Counted from the stretch's first letter, positions 15,978 through 25,001 are shown. The stretch is DNA of 64,000 nucleotides from Frigoribacterium sp. PvP032 (GCF_017833035.1 NZ_JAFIBM010000001.1:372001-436000); one strand, 5' to 3'. Notes: generated by a model not told the origin, from the letters alone. Numbers and translations are program-made.

Positions 15978-17042
15978 TCAGTACGCGAGAGCGCGGTCGA
16001 CGGCCTCGAGCACGCGGTCCGCGTCGGGCAGGTAGAGGGTCTCGAGCTTGGCGGGCGGGAAGGGCGTGTCGAACCCGCTCACTCGCAGCACCGGCGCCTC
16101 GAGCGAGTAGAACGCCTTCTCGGCGACGGTCGCGGCGATCTCGGAGCCGACGCTGACGAAGCCGGGCGCCTCCTGTGCGACGACGAGGCGGCCGGTCTTG
16201 CGGACCGACTCGAGGATCGGCGCGTAGTCGATCGGCGAGAGCGACCGCAGGTCGACGACCTCGGCCGAGATGCCCTCGGCGGCGGCGATCTCGGCGGCCT
16301 GCAGCAGCACGCTGACCATGGCGCCGTGGCCGAGCAGGGTGACCTCGGTGCCGGTGCGGACGACGCGGCTGGCGTGCAGCGGCGCGTGCGGCTCGGCGAG
16401 GTCGACCTCGCCCTTCGGCCAGTAGCGGCTCTTGGGCTCGAAGAACATGACCGGGTCGTTCGACGCGATCGCCTCCTGGATCATCCAGTAGGCGTCGTGC
16501 GGCGTGCTCGGGCTGACGACCCGCAGGCCGGCCGTGTGCGCGAAGTAGGCCTCGGGGCTCTCCTGGTGGTGCTCGACGGCGCCGATGTGCCCGCCGTAGG
16601 GCACCCGGATGACGACGGGCATCGTGACCGAGCCCTCGTGGCGGTTGGTCATCTTGGCGAGCTGCGACACGATCTGGTCGAAGCCGGGGTAGATGAAGCC
16701 GTCGAACTGGATCTCGACGACGGGGCGGAAGCCGGCCATCGCGAGGCCGATGGCGCTGCCGATGATGCCCGACTCGGCGAGGGGCGTGTCGATCACCCTG
16801 TTCTCGCCGAACTCGGCCTGCAGCCCCTCGGTCACGCGGAAGACGCCGCCGAGCGTGCCGATGTCCTCGCCCATCAGCAGCACGCGCGGGTCGTCGGCCA
16901 TCGCGCGGCGGAGGCCGGCGTTGATCGCCTTGCCGAGCGGCATGGTCTCGAGGGAGGCGCGGGTCGGCTCGACGACGTCGGAGCCGCCCTGCGGACCGGC
17001 GGCCGGCGCGGCGGCAGCGGGGGTGGTCGTCACGTCGCTCAT
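15978..17042 (-). CDS. bkdB: 2-oxoacid dehydrogenase E1 beta subunit
   Basis: A 354-residue transketolase-like subunit. Typical blocks are [51 protein letters not shown] and the C-terminal [18 protein letters not shown]. With E1 alpha it forms the thiamine-diphosphate heterotetramer that decarboxylates the keto acid and acylates the lipoyl group of E2. The ATG at 17042 overlaps the E1 alpha stop (ATGA), and E2 starts 13 bases after its stop, so the three genes form one operon. It could also be annotated pdhB. Confidence 0.93.
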   Translation of the reverse strand: MSDVTTTPAAAAPAAGPQGGSDVVEPTRASLETMPLGKAINAGLRRAMADDPRVLLMGEDIGTLGGVFRVTEGLQAEFGENRVIDTPLAESGIIGSAIGLAMAGFRPVVEIQFDGFIYPGFDQIVSQLAKMTNRHEGSVTMPVVIRVPYGGHIGAVEHHQESPEAYFAHTAGLRVVSPSTPHDAYWMIQEAIASNDPVMFFEPKSRYWPKGEVDLAEPHAPLHASRVVRTGTEVTLLGHGAMVSVLLQAAEIAAAEGISAEVVDLRSLSPIDYAPILESVRKTGRLVVAQEAPGFVSVGSEIAATVAEKAFYSLEAPVLRVSGFDTPFPPAKLETLYLPDADRVLEAVDRALAY

Positions 17043-18196
17043 GCGCGTCCTCCTGCGGGCTCGGAGCCGGCGTCGCCGCCGAGGCCCTGTTCGTAGTGGG
17101 TGAGCCACTCGTGCTGCTCGCGCATCACCGGGTGCGGCTCGCTGTAGACGTGCTCGAACATCAGCGACGGGTCGGGGGAGGGCAGGGACGTCGTGCGGGT
17201 GCGGACGTCGTGGCCGAGGTCGTCGCCCTCGGCCTCGAGCTGCGCGAAGAACGCGTCGCCCTCGCCGCGCGAGCGGAGGAACGCCTCGAAGCGGTCGATC
17301 GGGTCGCGGGCGATCCAGCCCTGCAGCTCGTCGTCGGTGCGGTACTTCGTCGGGTCGTCGGACGAGGTGTGCGCACCGATCCGGTACGTCATCGCCTCGA
17401 TGAACCGCGGGCCGGAGCCCGAGCGGGCGGCCTCGAGGTCGCGGCGGCTGACGGCGTAGCTCGCGAGCACGTCGTTGCCGTCGATCTGGGTGGCAGGCAG
17501 GCCGAAGCCCGCGGCGCGGTCGACGAGCGGCGTGCGCGACTGGCGCGACACCGGCACGCTGATCGCCCACTGGTTGTTCTGCAGGAAGAACAGCTCGGGC
17601 GTCTGGAAGCTCGTCGCGAAGATCATCGCCTCGTTGACGTCGCCCTGGCTGGTCGCGCCGTCGCCGAAGAAGGTGACGACGGCCTCGTCGACCTCGGGGT
17701 CGCCCGTGCCGCTCTTGCCGTCGAGGCCGAGGCCCATCGCGTAGCCCGTGGCGTGCAGCGTCTGCGACCCGATCACGAGCGTGTACACGTGGAAGTTCTG
17801 GTGCTCGGCGGGCACCCAGCCGCCGTGCGTGTGGCCGCGCAGCAGGCGGAGGATGTCGACCGGGTCGACGCCGCGGGCGAGGGCGACCGCGTGCTCGCGG
17901 TACGAGGGGAACAGGTGGTCCTGCGGGCGGGTGGCGTGCGCCAGGCCGACCTGGGCGCCCTCCTGGCCGTGGCTCGGCACCCACAGGGCGAGCTGGCCCT
18001 GGCGGGCGAGGGCGGCGGCTTCGCGGTCGAAGCAACGCGTCAGCACCATGTCGCGGTGCATCGCGCGCAGCTGGTCGTCGCTCAGCGCGTCGACCCAGGG
18101 CAGGAACTCGGCCGTGTCGTCGGTGCGGACCAGCTCGCCGGCGGGCGTCAGCAGCTGGACCGTGCCGGGGCGCCGGCTCGTTTCGCTCGGGGACAT
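17039..18196 (-). CDS. bkdA: 2-oxoacid dehydrogenase E1 alpha subunit
   Basis: A 385-residue thiamine-diphosphate subunit. The cofactor motif runs from GDG at residues 178-180 to NN at 207-208 (GDGATSQGD ... FFLQNNQW). The segment HASSxG-like phosphorylation loop of mitochondrial enzymes is not evident. The ATG at 18196 is chosen because the -10 hexamer TAGGTT stands seven bases before it; TTG 18205 and GTG 18202 are in-frame alternatives. First gene of the E1a-E1b-E2 operon. The pyruvate versus branched-chain substrate is inferred from gene order (as in mycobacterial bkdABC), not proven. Confidence 0.92.
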   Translation of the reverse strand: MSPSETSRRPGTVQLLTPAGELVRTDDTAEFLPWVDALSDDQLRAMHRDMVLTRCFDREAAALARQGQLALWVPSHGQEGAQVGLAHATRPQDHLFPSYREHAVALARGVDPVDILRLLRGHTHGGWVPAEHQNFHVYTLVIGSQTLHATGYAMGLGLDGKSGTGDPEVDEAVVTFFGDGATSQGDVNEAMIFATSFQTPELFFLQNNQWAISVPVSRQSRTPLVDRAAGFGLPATQIDGNDVLASYAVSRRDLEAARSGSGPRFIEAMTYRIGAHTSSDDPTKYRTDDELQGWIARDPIDRFEAFLRSRGEGDAFFAQLEAEGDDLGHDVRTRTTSLPSPDPSLMFEHVYSEPHPVMREQHEWLTHYEQGLGGDAGSEPAGGRA

Positions 18197-18203
18197 GCGC
18201 ACC

Positions 18204-18226
18204 AACCTACTAGGGCACGCATGCCC
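18204..18226 (-). promoter_or_regulatory. bkd promoter with GGGCA-TGCC dyad
   Basis: On the minus strand the dyad GGGCATGCGTGCCC (18226-18213) precedes the -10 hexamer TAGGTT (18209-18204), which is seven bases before the ATG. The dyad may be an operator; an Lrp/AsnC-type regulator would fit a branched-chain pathway but none is encoded nearby. Confidence 0.45.
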
Positions 18227-19297
18227 TCACACGGATGTGTTGCCCAGCACTTCCTGCGCCGCCCGCAGCACCCGCTCGGCCGACTCGGGCTCGCCGATCG
18301 TGATGCGGAGTCCCTCGGGCGCGAAGGCACGCACCACCAGGCCGTGGGCCTCGAACACCTCGACCGCGTGGGCCGTGTGCTCGCCGGTCGGCAGCCAGAC
18401 GAAGTTGCCCTGGGCGAGCGGCGGCTCCCAGCCCTGGTCGACCAGGGCGCGCCAGACCTGGTCGCGCTGGACCGCGATCCTGTCCACCCGCGCGAGCAGC
18501 TCCTCCTCGTGTGCCAGCGACGCCAGGGCGGCGGCCTGGCCCTGCGCGGTGACGGCCAGGGGGATCGCCGTCGAGCGCGCGGCGTCGAGCACCGAGGAGG
18601 CGCCGATCGCGTACCCGACGCGGAGCGCCGCCAGGCCGTGCGCCTTCGAGAACGTCCGCAGCACGACCAGGTTCGGGTGACGCTCGGTGAGCGACGGGCC
18701 GTCGACGGCGTGCTCGTCGGTGACGAACTCGGCGTAGGCCTCGTCGAGCACGACCAGCAGGTCGTCGGGGACGGCCGACATGAACTGCTCGAACTCGGTC
18801 GTCGTGACGACCGTGCCGGTGGGGTTGTTGGGCGAGCAGACGATCACCATGCGGGTGCGCTCGCCGATGGCCGCGGCCATCGCGACGAGGTCGTGGCTGC
18901 CGTCCTCGCGGAGGGGCACCTGCACGCTGGTCGCGCCGCTGACGGTGACCAGCCCGGGGTAGGCCTCGAACGACCGCCACGCGTAGACGACCTCGTCGCC
19001 GGGGGCCGCGGCGGCGAGCACGAGCTGCTGCAGCAGCGAGACGCTGCCGGCGCCCACGTGTACCTCGTCGGTGGTGACGCCGAACTTGTCGGCGAGGGCG
19101 GCGCGCAGGCCGGCGGCCGTCGCGTCGGGGTAGCGGTTGACCGCGACGGCGTCGCGGAGCGCGTCGATCACGGCGGGCAGCGGCTCGAACGGGTTCTCGT
19201 TCGACGAGAGCTTGAACGCGTCGGGCGCGGCCTGCTTCCCCTGGCGGTAGGCGGGCAGGGCGGCGATCTCGGGACGGAGCCTGACGGGAGCGTTCAC
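18227..19297 (-). CDS. hisC: Histidinol-phosphate / aromatic aminotransferase
   Basis: A 356-residue PLP-dependent class I/II aminotransferase. The HisC pattern is clear: [12 protein letters not shown] at about 30-41, SPNNPTGT at 155-162, DEAYAEF at 185-191 and the PLP lysine K218 in [15 protein letters not shown]. It is not in a histidine operon, so it may be a second HisC acting on aromatic amino acids (the Pat type), which the position beside a keto-acid dehydrogenase would suit. It starts with GTG and has TAAGGT six bases upstream, implying a leaderless mRNA. Confidence 0.88.
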   Translation of the reverse strand: MNAPVRLRPEIAALPAYRQGKQAAPDAFKLSSNENPFEPLPAVIDALRDAVAVNRYPDATAAGLRAALADKFGVTTDEVHVGAGSVSLLQQLVLAAAAPGDEVVYAWRSFEAYPGLVTVSGATSVQVPLREDGSHDLVAMAAAIGERTRMVIVCSPNNPTGTVVTTTEFEQFMSAVPDDLLVVLDEAYAEFVTDEHAVDGPSLTERHPNLVVLRTFSKAHGLAALRVGYAIGASSVLDAARSTAIPLAVTAQGQAAALASLAHEEELLARVDRIAVQRDQVWRALVDQGWEPPLAQGNFVWLPTGEHTAHAVEVFEAHGLVVRAFAPEGLRITIGEPESAERVLRAAQEVLGNTSV

Positions 19298-19303
19298 CCG
19301 GCC

Positions 19304-19309
19304 ACCTTA
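19304..19309 (-). promoter_or_regulatory. -10 hexamer TAAGGT, leaderless hisC
   Basis: TAAGGT on the minus strand stands six bases before the GTG at 19297. On the plus strand, CATGAT (19316-19321) stands six bases before the ATG at 19328, so this short divergent gap may drive two leaderless transcripts. Confidence 0.5.
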
Positions 19310-19327
19310 GGACGGCATGATGGACCC

Positions 19328-19732
19328 ATGCGATTCCTCGTGCGGCTGCTGATCAACGCCCTCGCCCTCTGGGCGACCACGTTCGTCGTCGGGGGAGTGC
19401 GCGTGGACGCGTACGGCGACGGCGGCACCACCGAGACGGTGCTCACCTACCTGCTCGTCGCGCTGATCTTCGGCATCGTGAACGGGATCGTCGGCACGGT
19501 CATCCGCGTCGTCGCTTTCCCCCTCTACGTGCTGACCCTCGGTCTGCTCTCGCTGATCGTCAACGGCCTGCTGCTCGGCATCGTGGCCTGGATCTCGGGG
19601 CAGATCGGCTTCGGCCTCGTCGTCGACGGCTTCTGGTGGGGCGTGCTCGGCGCGCTCGTCCTCGCGGTCGTCGCCTGGCTGATCGGGATCGTGATCCGCC
19701 CGATCGTCGAGCCGAGCGACCGCCGGCGGTGA
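19328..19732 (+). CDS. Phage-holin-like membrane protein (YvlD type)
   Basis: A 134-residue membrane protein with four hydrophobic segments, typical of the chromosomal Phage_holin_4_2/YvlD family (MRFLVRLLINALALWATT, FGIVNGIVGTVIRVVAFPLY). Despite the name it is not a phage gene; the family is widespread in bacteria with unknown function. Its TGA overlaps the GTG of the phosphatase gene, which in turn overlaps purB, so the three are coupled. Confidence 0.85.
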   Translation: MRFLVRLLINALALWATTFVVGGVRVDAYGDGGTTETVLTYLLVALIFGIVNGIVGTVIRVVAFPLYVLTLGLLSLIVNGLLLGIVAWISGQIGFGLVVDGFWWGVLGALVLAVVAWLIGIVIRPIVEPSDRRR

Positions 19733-20232
19733 GCCGCCTCAGCGTCGTCTTCGTCTGCACCGGCAACATCTGCCGGTCGCCGATGGCCGAGGTGGTCCTC
19801 CGCGAGGTCGCCCGCAGGGCCGGCCACGCCGACTCCCTCGACGTCTCGTCGTCGGGCACGGGCGACTGGCACGTCGGCGAGGGGGCCGACCCGCGCACCG
19901 TCGAGGCCCTCCGGGCCCGTGGCTACGATGGCTCCCGGCACCGGGCGCAGCAGTTCTCGACCGCCGACTTCGCGCGTCACGACCTCGTGGTCGCGCTCGA
20001 CCGGGGGCACGAGCGCGTGCTGCGGTCGTGGGCCGAGAACGAGTCTGACCGCTCGAAGGTGCAGCTGCTCATGTCGTTCGACCCGCAGGGCGCGGCGCAG
20101 GGCGGCTCGGACGTGCCAGACCCCTACTACTCGGACCCGGCCATGTTCGACACCGTGCTCGCCATGGTCGAGCGAGCCTGCACCGCCCTCTTCCGCCAGA
20201 TCGAACCCGCACTCCGCAAGGGACCCTCATGA
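19729..20232 (+). CDS. Low-molecular-weight protein tyrosine phosphatase
   Basis: A 167-residue LMW-PTP-family phosphatase. The P-loop CTGNICRS starts at C10 with R16, right after the first beta strand, and the general-acid region is DPYYSD near residue 132. Start is GTG 19729, overlapping the holin-like gene stop (GTGA); any earlier start would overlap far into that gene. Its own stop overlaps the purB ATG. Members act as tyrosine or arginine phosphatases, or in cell-wall control; the target here is unknown. Confidence 0.9.
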   Translation: MSRLSVVFVCTGNICRSPMAEVVLREVARRAGHADSLDVSSSGTGDWHVGEGADPRTVEALRARGYDGSRHRAQQFSTADFARHDLVVALDRGHERVLRSWAENESDRSKVQLLMSFDPQGAAQGGSDVPDPYYSDPAMFDTVLAMVERACTALFRQIEPALRKGPS

Positions 20233-21611
20233 CGTTGCCCCCTCAGCCCCTCAGCCCGCTCGACGGCCGCTACCGCGCCTCCGTGGGGCAGCTCGGCGAC
20301 CACCTCAGCGAGGCGGGGCTCAACCGGGCCCGCGTGCACGTCGAGGTCGAGTGGCTGATAGCGCAGACCGACCGCGGCGCGTTCGGCGCCCAGGCGCTCG
20401 CCGCCGACCAGAAGGAGGCGCTGCGAGCGATCGTCACCGACTTCGGGCAGCCCGCGATCGACGAGCTCGCCGGGCTCGAGGCCACGACCCGTCACGACGT
20501 CAAGGCGGTCGAGTACTACGTCCGCGCCCGCCTCTCCGAGCTGGGCCTCGACCCGATCGCCGAGCTCACGCACTTCGCCTGCACCAGCGAGGACATCAAC
20601 AACCTCTCGTACGCGGTGACCGTCAAGGCCGCAGTGGCCGAGGTCTGGCTCCCGGCCCTCGACGCCGTGGTCGACGCCCTGACGACCTGGGCCACGGATG
20701 CCCGCGACGTGCCGATGCTCGCCCACACCCACGGCCAGCCCGCGACCCCGACGACCGTCGGCAAGGAGTTCGCGGTCTTCGTGCACCGCCTCCAGCGCCT
20801 CCGTGCCCAGGTGGCCGGCACCGAGTACCTCGGCAAGTTCAGCGGCGCCACCGGCACCTTCTCGGCACACGTCGTCGCCGACCCGGACGCCGACTGGCCC
20901 GAGATCTCGCGTGCCTTCGTCGAGGACGCCCTGGGCCTCAGCTGGAACCCCCTCACGACCCAGATCGAGTCGCACGACTGGCAGGCCGAGCTCTACTCGC
21001 GCGTCGCCCACGTCAACCGCGTGCTGCACAACCTCGCGACCGACGTCTGGTCGTACATCTCGATGGGCTACTTCACGCAGATCCCGCAGGCGGGCGCCAC
21101 CGGGTCGTCGACCATGCCGCACAAGATCAACCCGATCAAGTTCGAGAACGCCGAGGCCAACCTCGAGCTGTCGTGCGCCCTGCTCGACTCGCTCGCGGCG
21201 ACCCTGGTCACGTCGCGCCAGCAGCGCGACCTCACCGACTCGTCGGCGCAGCGCAACATCGGCGTCGCCCTCGGCCACTCGGTGCTCGCGCTCGACAACC
21301 TCCGTCGCGGGCTGGGCGAGATCGCCGTCGGCACCGCGGCCCTCGAGGCCGACCTCGACGGCAACTGGGAGGTGCTCGGCGAGGCGATCCAGACGGTGAT
21401 CCGTGCCGAGGTCGTGGCCGGCCGTTCGTCGATCGCCGACCCCTACGCGATGCTCAAGGAGCTGACCCGCGGCAAGCGCGTCTCGCAGGCCGACCTCGTC
21501 GCGTTCGTCGAGGGGCTCGACATCGGTGCCGACGCGAAGGCCCGCCTCGTGGCGCTCACCCCCGCGACCTACACGGGCCTCGCCTCGGACCTCGTCACCC
21601 GCCTCCGCTAG
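20229..21611 (+). CDS. purB: Adenylosuccinate lyase
   Basis: A 460-residue fumarase/aspartase-superfamily enzyme that removes fumarate from SAICAR and adenylosuccinate in purine synthesis. The family signature SSTMPHKINP lies at about 293-302; TSEDINN near 118-124 and HTHGQPATPTT near 162 are further active-site blocks. The ATG at 20229 overlaps the preceding TGA, making an unusual membrane protein - phosphatase - purB operon. The following intergenic region carries two AAATGCC elements. Confidence 0.96.
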   Translation: MTLPPQPLSPLDGRYRASVGQLGDHLSEAGLNRARVHVEVEWLIAQTDRGAFGAQALAADQKEALRAIVTDFGQPAIDELAGLEATTRHDVKAVEYYVRARLSELGLDPIAELTHFACTSEDINNLSYAVTVKAAVAEVWLPALDAVVDALTTWATDARDVPMLAHTHGQPATPTTVGKEFAVFVHRLQRLRAQVAGTEYLGKFSGATGTFSAHVVADPDADWPEISRAFVEDALGLSWNPLTTQIESHDWQAELYSRVAHVNRVLHNLATDVWSYISMGYFTQIPQAGATGSSTMPHKINPIKFENAEANLELSCALLDSLAATLVTSRQQRDLTDSSAQRNIGVALGHSVLALDNLRRGLGEIAVGTAALEADLDGNWEVLGEAIQTVIRAEVVAGRSSIADPYAMLKELTRGKRVSQADLVAFVEGLDIGADAKARLVALTPATYTGLASDLVTRLR

Positions 21612-21675
21612 CCGCCCCGCGCGCGGGCTGCCCGTCCGCGCCCACCCACCCACCCGCGCACGGCTCGGTCCCGGC

Positions 21676-21760
21676 CCGCAAATGCCGACCGCGGTTCCTC
21701 CGACAACGGCATTTCGCTGCTCCCGAGCGTGCTCGGCGACCTATCCGTCGGCATTTGCGG
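21676..21760. repeat. AAATGCC inverted-repeat element 3
   Basis: Perfect 14-bp arms CCGCAAATGCCGAC (21676-21689) and GTCGGCATTTGCGG (21747-21760). The third half-site GGCATTT is at 21708, giving spacings of 28 and 43 bp, the mirror image of element 1. The length is again 85 bp. It lies between convergent genes. Confidence 0.85.
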
Positions 21761-21799
21761 TGCGGACGTCCGCACGAGCAGCCCGCACGTGGTCAGTGG

Positions 21800-21883
21800 C
21801 CGCAAATGCCGACAGTAGAGCACGCAATAGCTGCTTTTCCCGGTACACGGAGTGGCCCCTTCACCATCGGTCGGCATTTGCGA
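21800..21883. repeat. AAATGCC inverted-repeat element 4
   Basis: Arms CGCAAATGCCGAC (21801-21813) and complement (21870-21882), with the same 70-bp distance between outer AAATGCC half-sites as element 1. No third half-site is seen. The core is relatively AT-rich. With element 3 it fills most of the 325-bp gap after purB, where no gene is seen. Confidence 0.8.
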
Positions 21884-21936
21884 CAGAAGGCCGGGCGCAA
21901 GCACGCGGGGTTACCCGGCGGGGCAGCGGGCGCGGG

Positions 21937-22188
21937 TCAGTGGCCCTTGGGGCGGTCCCGGTCAGACTCGTCGATCTCGTGGCGCTCGTCCTCGTTGGGC
22001 TTGGCGGCGAGGGCGAGCATCGCGATGACGACGAGCGCGACGATGAACGCGATGCAGAGGAAGATCAGCGCGAGCTCGAGCTCGCGGGTGGTCATCAGGA
22101 CGACGAGTCCGACGAACACGGCGAACACGCCGCTGAGGCCCAGGAACTCGGCGGGACGGACGCGCTCGCGCCAGCTGGGTGTGGTCAT
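21937..22188 (-). CDS. Small two-helix membrane protein
   Basis: An 83-residue protein with two adjacent hydrophobic segments (about residues 15-33 and 39-60) and a charged C-terminal tail (NEDERHEIDESDRDRP). No family is recognised. The ATG at 22188 overlaps the stop of the upstream membrane protein gene as ATGA, so the two are co-translated and may act together in the membrane. Confidence 0.75.
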   Translation of the reverse strand: MTTPSWRERVRPAEFLGLSGVFAVFVGLVVLMTTRELELALIFLCIAFIVALVVIAMLALAAKPNEDERHEIDESDRDRPKGH

Positions 22189-22955
22189 GCGTGCTGTCCC
22201 TCGTCGGAAGTCGGTTCGGTGCTGCTGGTGCTGCTGGTGCTGCTGGTGCTGCTGGTGCCGCTGGTCATGCTGGTGCCGCTCGTGTCGCCGGTCCTGCCGA
22301 CGCTGCCTGCGTCCGTCTGCCACCGGAGCGACAGCCCGGCGATCACCAGGAACACCCCGACGACCGCGGCCCAAGCCCCGAGCACCCCGACGAGCACGGT
22401 GGACGAGGTGAGCTCGCCCTCGATCTGCTCGACCCCGCCGAGCGGCTGCGCGTAGTCGAGCGGCACGACCAGGAACACCACGGCCAGCGCGAGCGTGAGC
22501 ACCGCCACGCTGATCCAGTCGCGGGCCAGCGGCGAGCGGCCGCGGCGGCGCAGGCCGGCGACGAGCTCGAGGGCCCCGGCGACGAGCGCCCAGCCCGACA
22601 CGAGGGCGACGAAGAACGCGAGCCCGGCCGACGAGGCGGCGAGGGCGACCACTCCGGCGACGACGGTCGTCACGCCCTGCACGACCTGCAGCGTGCGGCT
22701 GCTGCGGTCGTCGAGGCGCAGCAGCACGCCGACGGTGAGCAGCAGGCCGCCCACGACGGCGGCGACGCCGAACGAGACGAGGCCGACGAACGGCGAGTGG
22801 TCACGCGAGAAGGTCACGACGGCGGCCGTCACGAGGAGGGGCACGGCGCGCACCAGGGGCACCGGCCAGTAAGACGAAGAGGCACCCGAGGAGGCGCGGC
22901 CCCGGTCGGCCGTGTCGGCGCCGGACGGCACAGGAGGCACGGAGGCAGACGGCAC
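22185..22955 (-). CDS. DUF308-like multi-pass membrane protein
   Basis: A 256-residue protein with about six hydrophobic segments between residues 35 and 225 and charged loops such as RLDDRSSRTLQ, resembling HdeD/DUF308-type actinobacterial membrane proteins; function unknown. The GTG at 22955 is preferred because AAGGAAG precedes it; a longer frame to 23108 looks non-coding. The cytoplasmic C terminus ends in Ser/Thr repeats (SST) encoded by a 9-bp tandem repeat, so its length may vary between strains. Confidence 0.75.
   Translation of the reverse strand: MPSASVPPVPSGADTADRGRASSGASSSYWPVPLVRAVPLLVTAAVVTFSRDHSPFVGLVSFGVAAVVGGLLLTVGVLLRLDDRSSRTLQVVQGVTTVVAGVVALAASSAGLAFFVALVSGWALVAGALELVAGLRRRGRSPLARDWISVAVLTLALAVVFLVVPLDYAQPLGGVEQIEGELTSSTVLVGVLGAWAAVVGVFLVIAGLSLRWQTDAGSVGRTGDTSGTSMTSGTSSTSSTSSTSSTEPTSDEGQHA
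22221..22265. repeat. 9-bp tandem repeat GCTGCTGGT
   Basis: Four exact copies and one degenerate copy lie in the C-terminal coding part of the DUF308-like protein, giving an SST-type amino-acid repeat. Copy number could change by slippage without shifting the frame. Confidence 0.85.
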
Positions 22956-23226
22956 GGTACTTCTTCCTTGGCGGGGCGGACCCGAGGAGTTTACCGCCCC
23001 CTCCTGGCAGGACCCGTTCCGCACGGCGGCGGTCGCTCGCCGTCGAGCGAGGGCACCTCGCCGGCCCGGTGCGCGACCGTCCGTTCCACCTGTGCATCCG
23101 CCCGGCATCGCTGTGCATCGCCGCCTGCGGTGGCGCTGCCCCCGCCCGTGCCCCTAGCGTCGGAGGCATCCGGGCACATCGCTCACGTCACGCGGCTGGG
23201 AAGTCGACCATCCCCGCGGGAGCTCC

Positions 23227-24342
23227 ATGTCCGTCATCGCACCCCCCACCGGCGCCTCCGGCCCGGTCTCGTCCGGCTTCCGCCCGACCGTCGCCGGTCG
23301 TGCCAGCAAGCCGACCAGCACCTACTCGGCCCTGCTCGCCAGCGTGCGCGAGGCGGGCCTGCTGCGCCGCCGCACCGGCTTCTACGTCACGGTCTTCGCG
23401 ATCCTCGTGGCCTGCCTCGGCGGCGCCGCGACCGGTTTCGTCCTGCTCGGCTCGAGCTGGTTCCAGCTGCTCATCGCCGCGGCCCTCGGCATCATCCTCA
23501 CGCAGTTCGCGTTCCTCACCCACGAGGCCGCGCACCGCCAGGTCTTCGACTCCGGCACGCGCAACGACAAGGTCGGCCGCGTGCTCGCCGCCGGCGTCGT
23601 CGGCATGAGCTACGCCTGGTGGATGTCGAAGCACACCCGGCACCACGCCAACCCGAACACCAAGGGCAAAGACCCCGACATCGCGTTCGACACGGTCTCG
23701 TTCCTCGAAGAAGACGCGGCGAAGCAGACCGGCCTGATGAAGCACCTGACCCGTCGACAGGGATACTTCTTCTTCCCGCTGCTGCTCGGCGAGGGCGTCA
23801 ACCTGCACGTGCACTCGTTCAAGGTGCTGCTGACCAAGGAGAAGATCGAGGGCCGTGCGCTTGAGATCTCGCTGATCGCGACGCGCATGGTGCTCTACTT
23901 CGGCGCCGTCTTCTTCTTCCTTCCCGTCGGGATGGCCTTCGCCTTCATCGGCGTGCAGATGGCCGTCTTCGGCCTCTACATGGGCTCGTCGTTCGCGCCG
24001 AACCACAAGGGCATGCCGATCATCCCCGAGGGCGCCAAGGTCGACTTCCTCAGCAAGCAGGTGCTCACCTCGCGCAACATCACGGGTCGCTTCTCGACCG
24101 CGTTCATGGGCGGCCTGAACTACCAGATCGAGCACCACCTCTTCCCGAGCATGGCGAGGCCGCACCTGCGTGCCGCGTCGAAGCTGGTCAAGGCGCACTG
24201 CGCCGCGCACGAGATCCCCTACCAGGAGACGACGGCCGTCAAGTCGTACGGCATCGTCATCCGCTACCTGAACCGCGTCGGCCTCGCCGCGGGCGGCGAC
24301 CCCTTCGACTGCCCGGCCGCGGCCCAGCTCCGCCCCCGCTGA
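23227..24342 (+). CDS. Membrane fatty acid desaturase
   Basis: A 371-residue di-iron acyl-lipid desaturase. The three histidine boxes are visible: HEAAH at 99-103, HTRHH at 136-140 and QIEHH near 300-304. Hydrophobic segments lie at about 52-95 and 220-255. The Q-x-x-HH form of the third box is typical of front-end or linoleoyl-CoA-type desaturases, though no cytochrome b5 domain is fused. It would adjust membrane fluidity. GGGAG precedes the ATG; a possible -10 TAGCGT at 23155-23160 implies a leader of about 60 bases. Confidence 0.92.
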   Translation: MSVIAPPTGASGPVSSGFRPTVAGRASKPTSTYSALLASVREAGLLRRRTGFYVTVFAILVACLGGAATGFVLLGSSWFQLLIAAALGIILTQFAFLTHEAAHRQVFDSGTRNDKVGRVLAAGVVGMSYAWWMSKHTRHHANPNTKGKDPDIAFDTVSFLEEDAAKQTGLMKHLTRRQGYFFFPLLLGEGVNLHVHSFKVLLTKEKIEGRALEISLIATRMVLYFGAVFFFLPVGMAFAFIGVQMAVFGLYMGSSFAPNHKGMPIIPEGAKVDFLSKQVLTSRNITGRFSTAFMGGLNYQIEHHLFPSMARPHLRAASKLVKAHCAAHEIPYQETTAVKSYGIVIRYLNRVGLAAGGDPFDCPAAAQLRPR

Positions 24343-24362
24343 GCGACGCACGGTCCTGAGTG

Positions 24363-24398
24363 CGACGGCGCCTTTCCCCCAGGGGGCAGGCGCCGTCG
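24363..24398. terminator. Bidirectional terminator
   Basis: An 11-bp perfect stem (CGACGGCGCCT and complement) extended inwards by CCCCC/GGGGG pairing, between the convergent desaturase and idi genes. A short T run on each side of the stem is part of the hairpin. Confidence 0.75.
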
Positions 24399-24416
24399 TG
24401 CTGTCCGGCTCGGCGG

Positions 24417-24995
24417 CTAGCCCTGCGGCGTCGGCCAGGCCTCGAGCTGCCAGCCGAGCCACGGGCTGAACGCGAACGGCGTCGCGGCGACCGCGTCGCG
24501 CAGCGCCGCCGGGTCGGTCCAGGCCCACTCGGCCACCTCGTCGGGCGACGGGTCGGGCACGCCGACCGCGCGTGCGGTGAACACGGGGCAGATCTCGTTC
24601 TCCACCACGCCGGAGGCGTCGGTCGCGAGGTACCGGAACTCCGGCAGCACGCTGGTCACGTCCGTGACCTCGATGCCGAGCTCCTGCGAGGCGCGCCGGG
24701 CCACCGCCTCCTCGGGGGTCTCGCCCGGTGCGGGGTGTCCGCAGAACGAGTTCGTCCAGACGCCGGGCCAGGTCTTCTTCGACAGGGCGCGACGGGTCAC
24801 GAGCACGCGGCCGCGGTCGTCGAGCACGTGGCAGCTGAAGGCGAGGTGCAGCGGCGTCGTCGCCGTGTGCACAGTCGCCTTGAGGTGCGTGCCGCAGGGC
24901 TCGCCGGCCTCGTCGAGCAGTACCACGAGCTCGTCGCCGCCGCTCGCGACGGGGCTGCGGAGCGCCTGGGGATGCACGGAGGTCTCGGGTGTCAT
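24417..24995 (-). CDS. idi: Isopentenyl-diphosphate delta-isomerase, type I
   Basis: A 192-residue Nudix-fold enzyme that converts IPP to DMAPP. The catalytic cysteine C85 lies in TNSFCGHP, the Nudix-like region in PEEAVARRASQELGIEV, and the second catalytic glutamate in ENEICPVF near 131. It is divergent from crtE with only 18 bases between the start codons, so precursor supply and carotenoid synthesis are probably controlled together. Confidence 0.95.
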   Translation of the reverse strand: MTPETSVHPQALRSPVASGGDELVVLLDEAGEPCGTHLKATVHTATTPLHLAFSCHVLDDRGRVLVTRRALSKKTWPGVWTNSFCGHPAPGETPEEAVARRASQELGIEVTDVTSVLPEFRYLATDASGVVENEICPVFTARAVGVPDPSPDEVAEWAWTDPAALRDAVAATPFAFSPWLGWQLEAWPTPQG

Positions 24996-25001
24996 GAGAG
25001 G

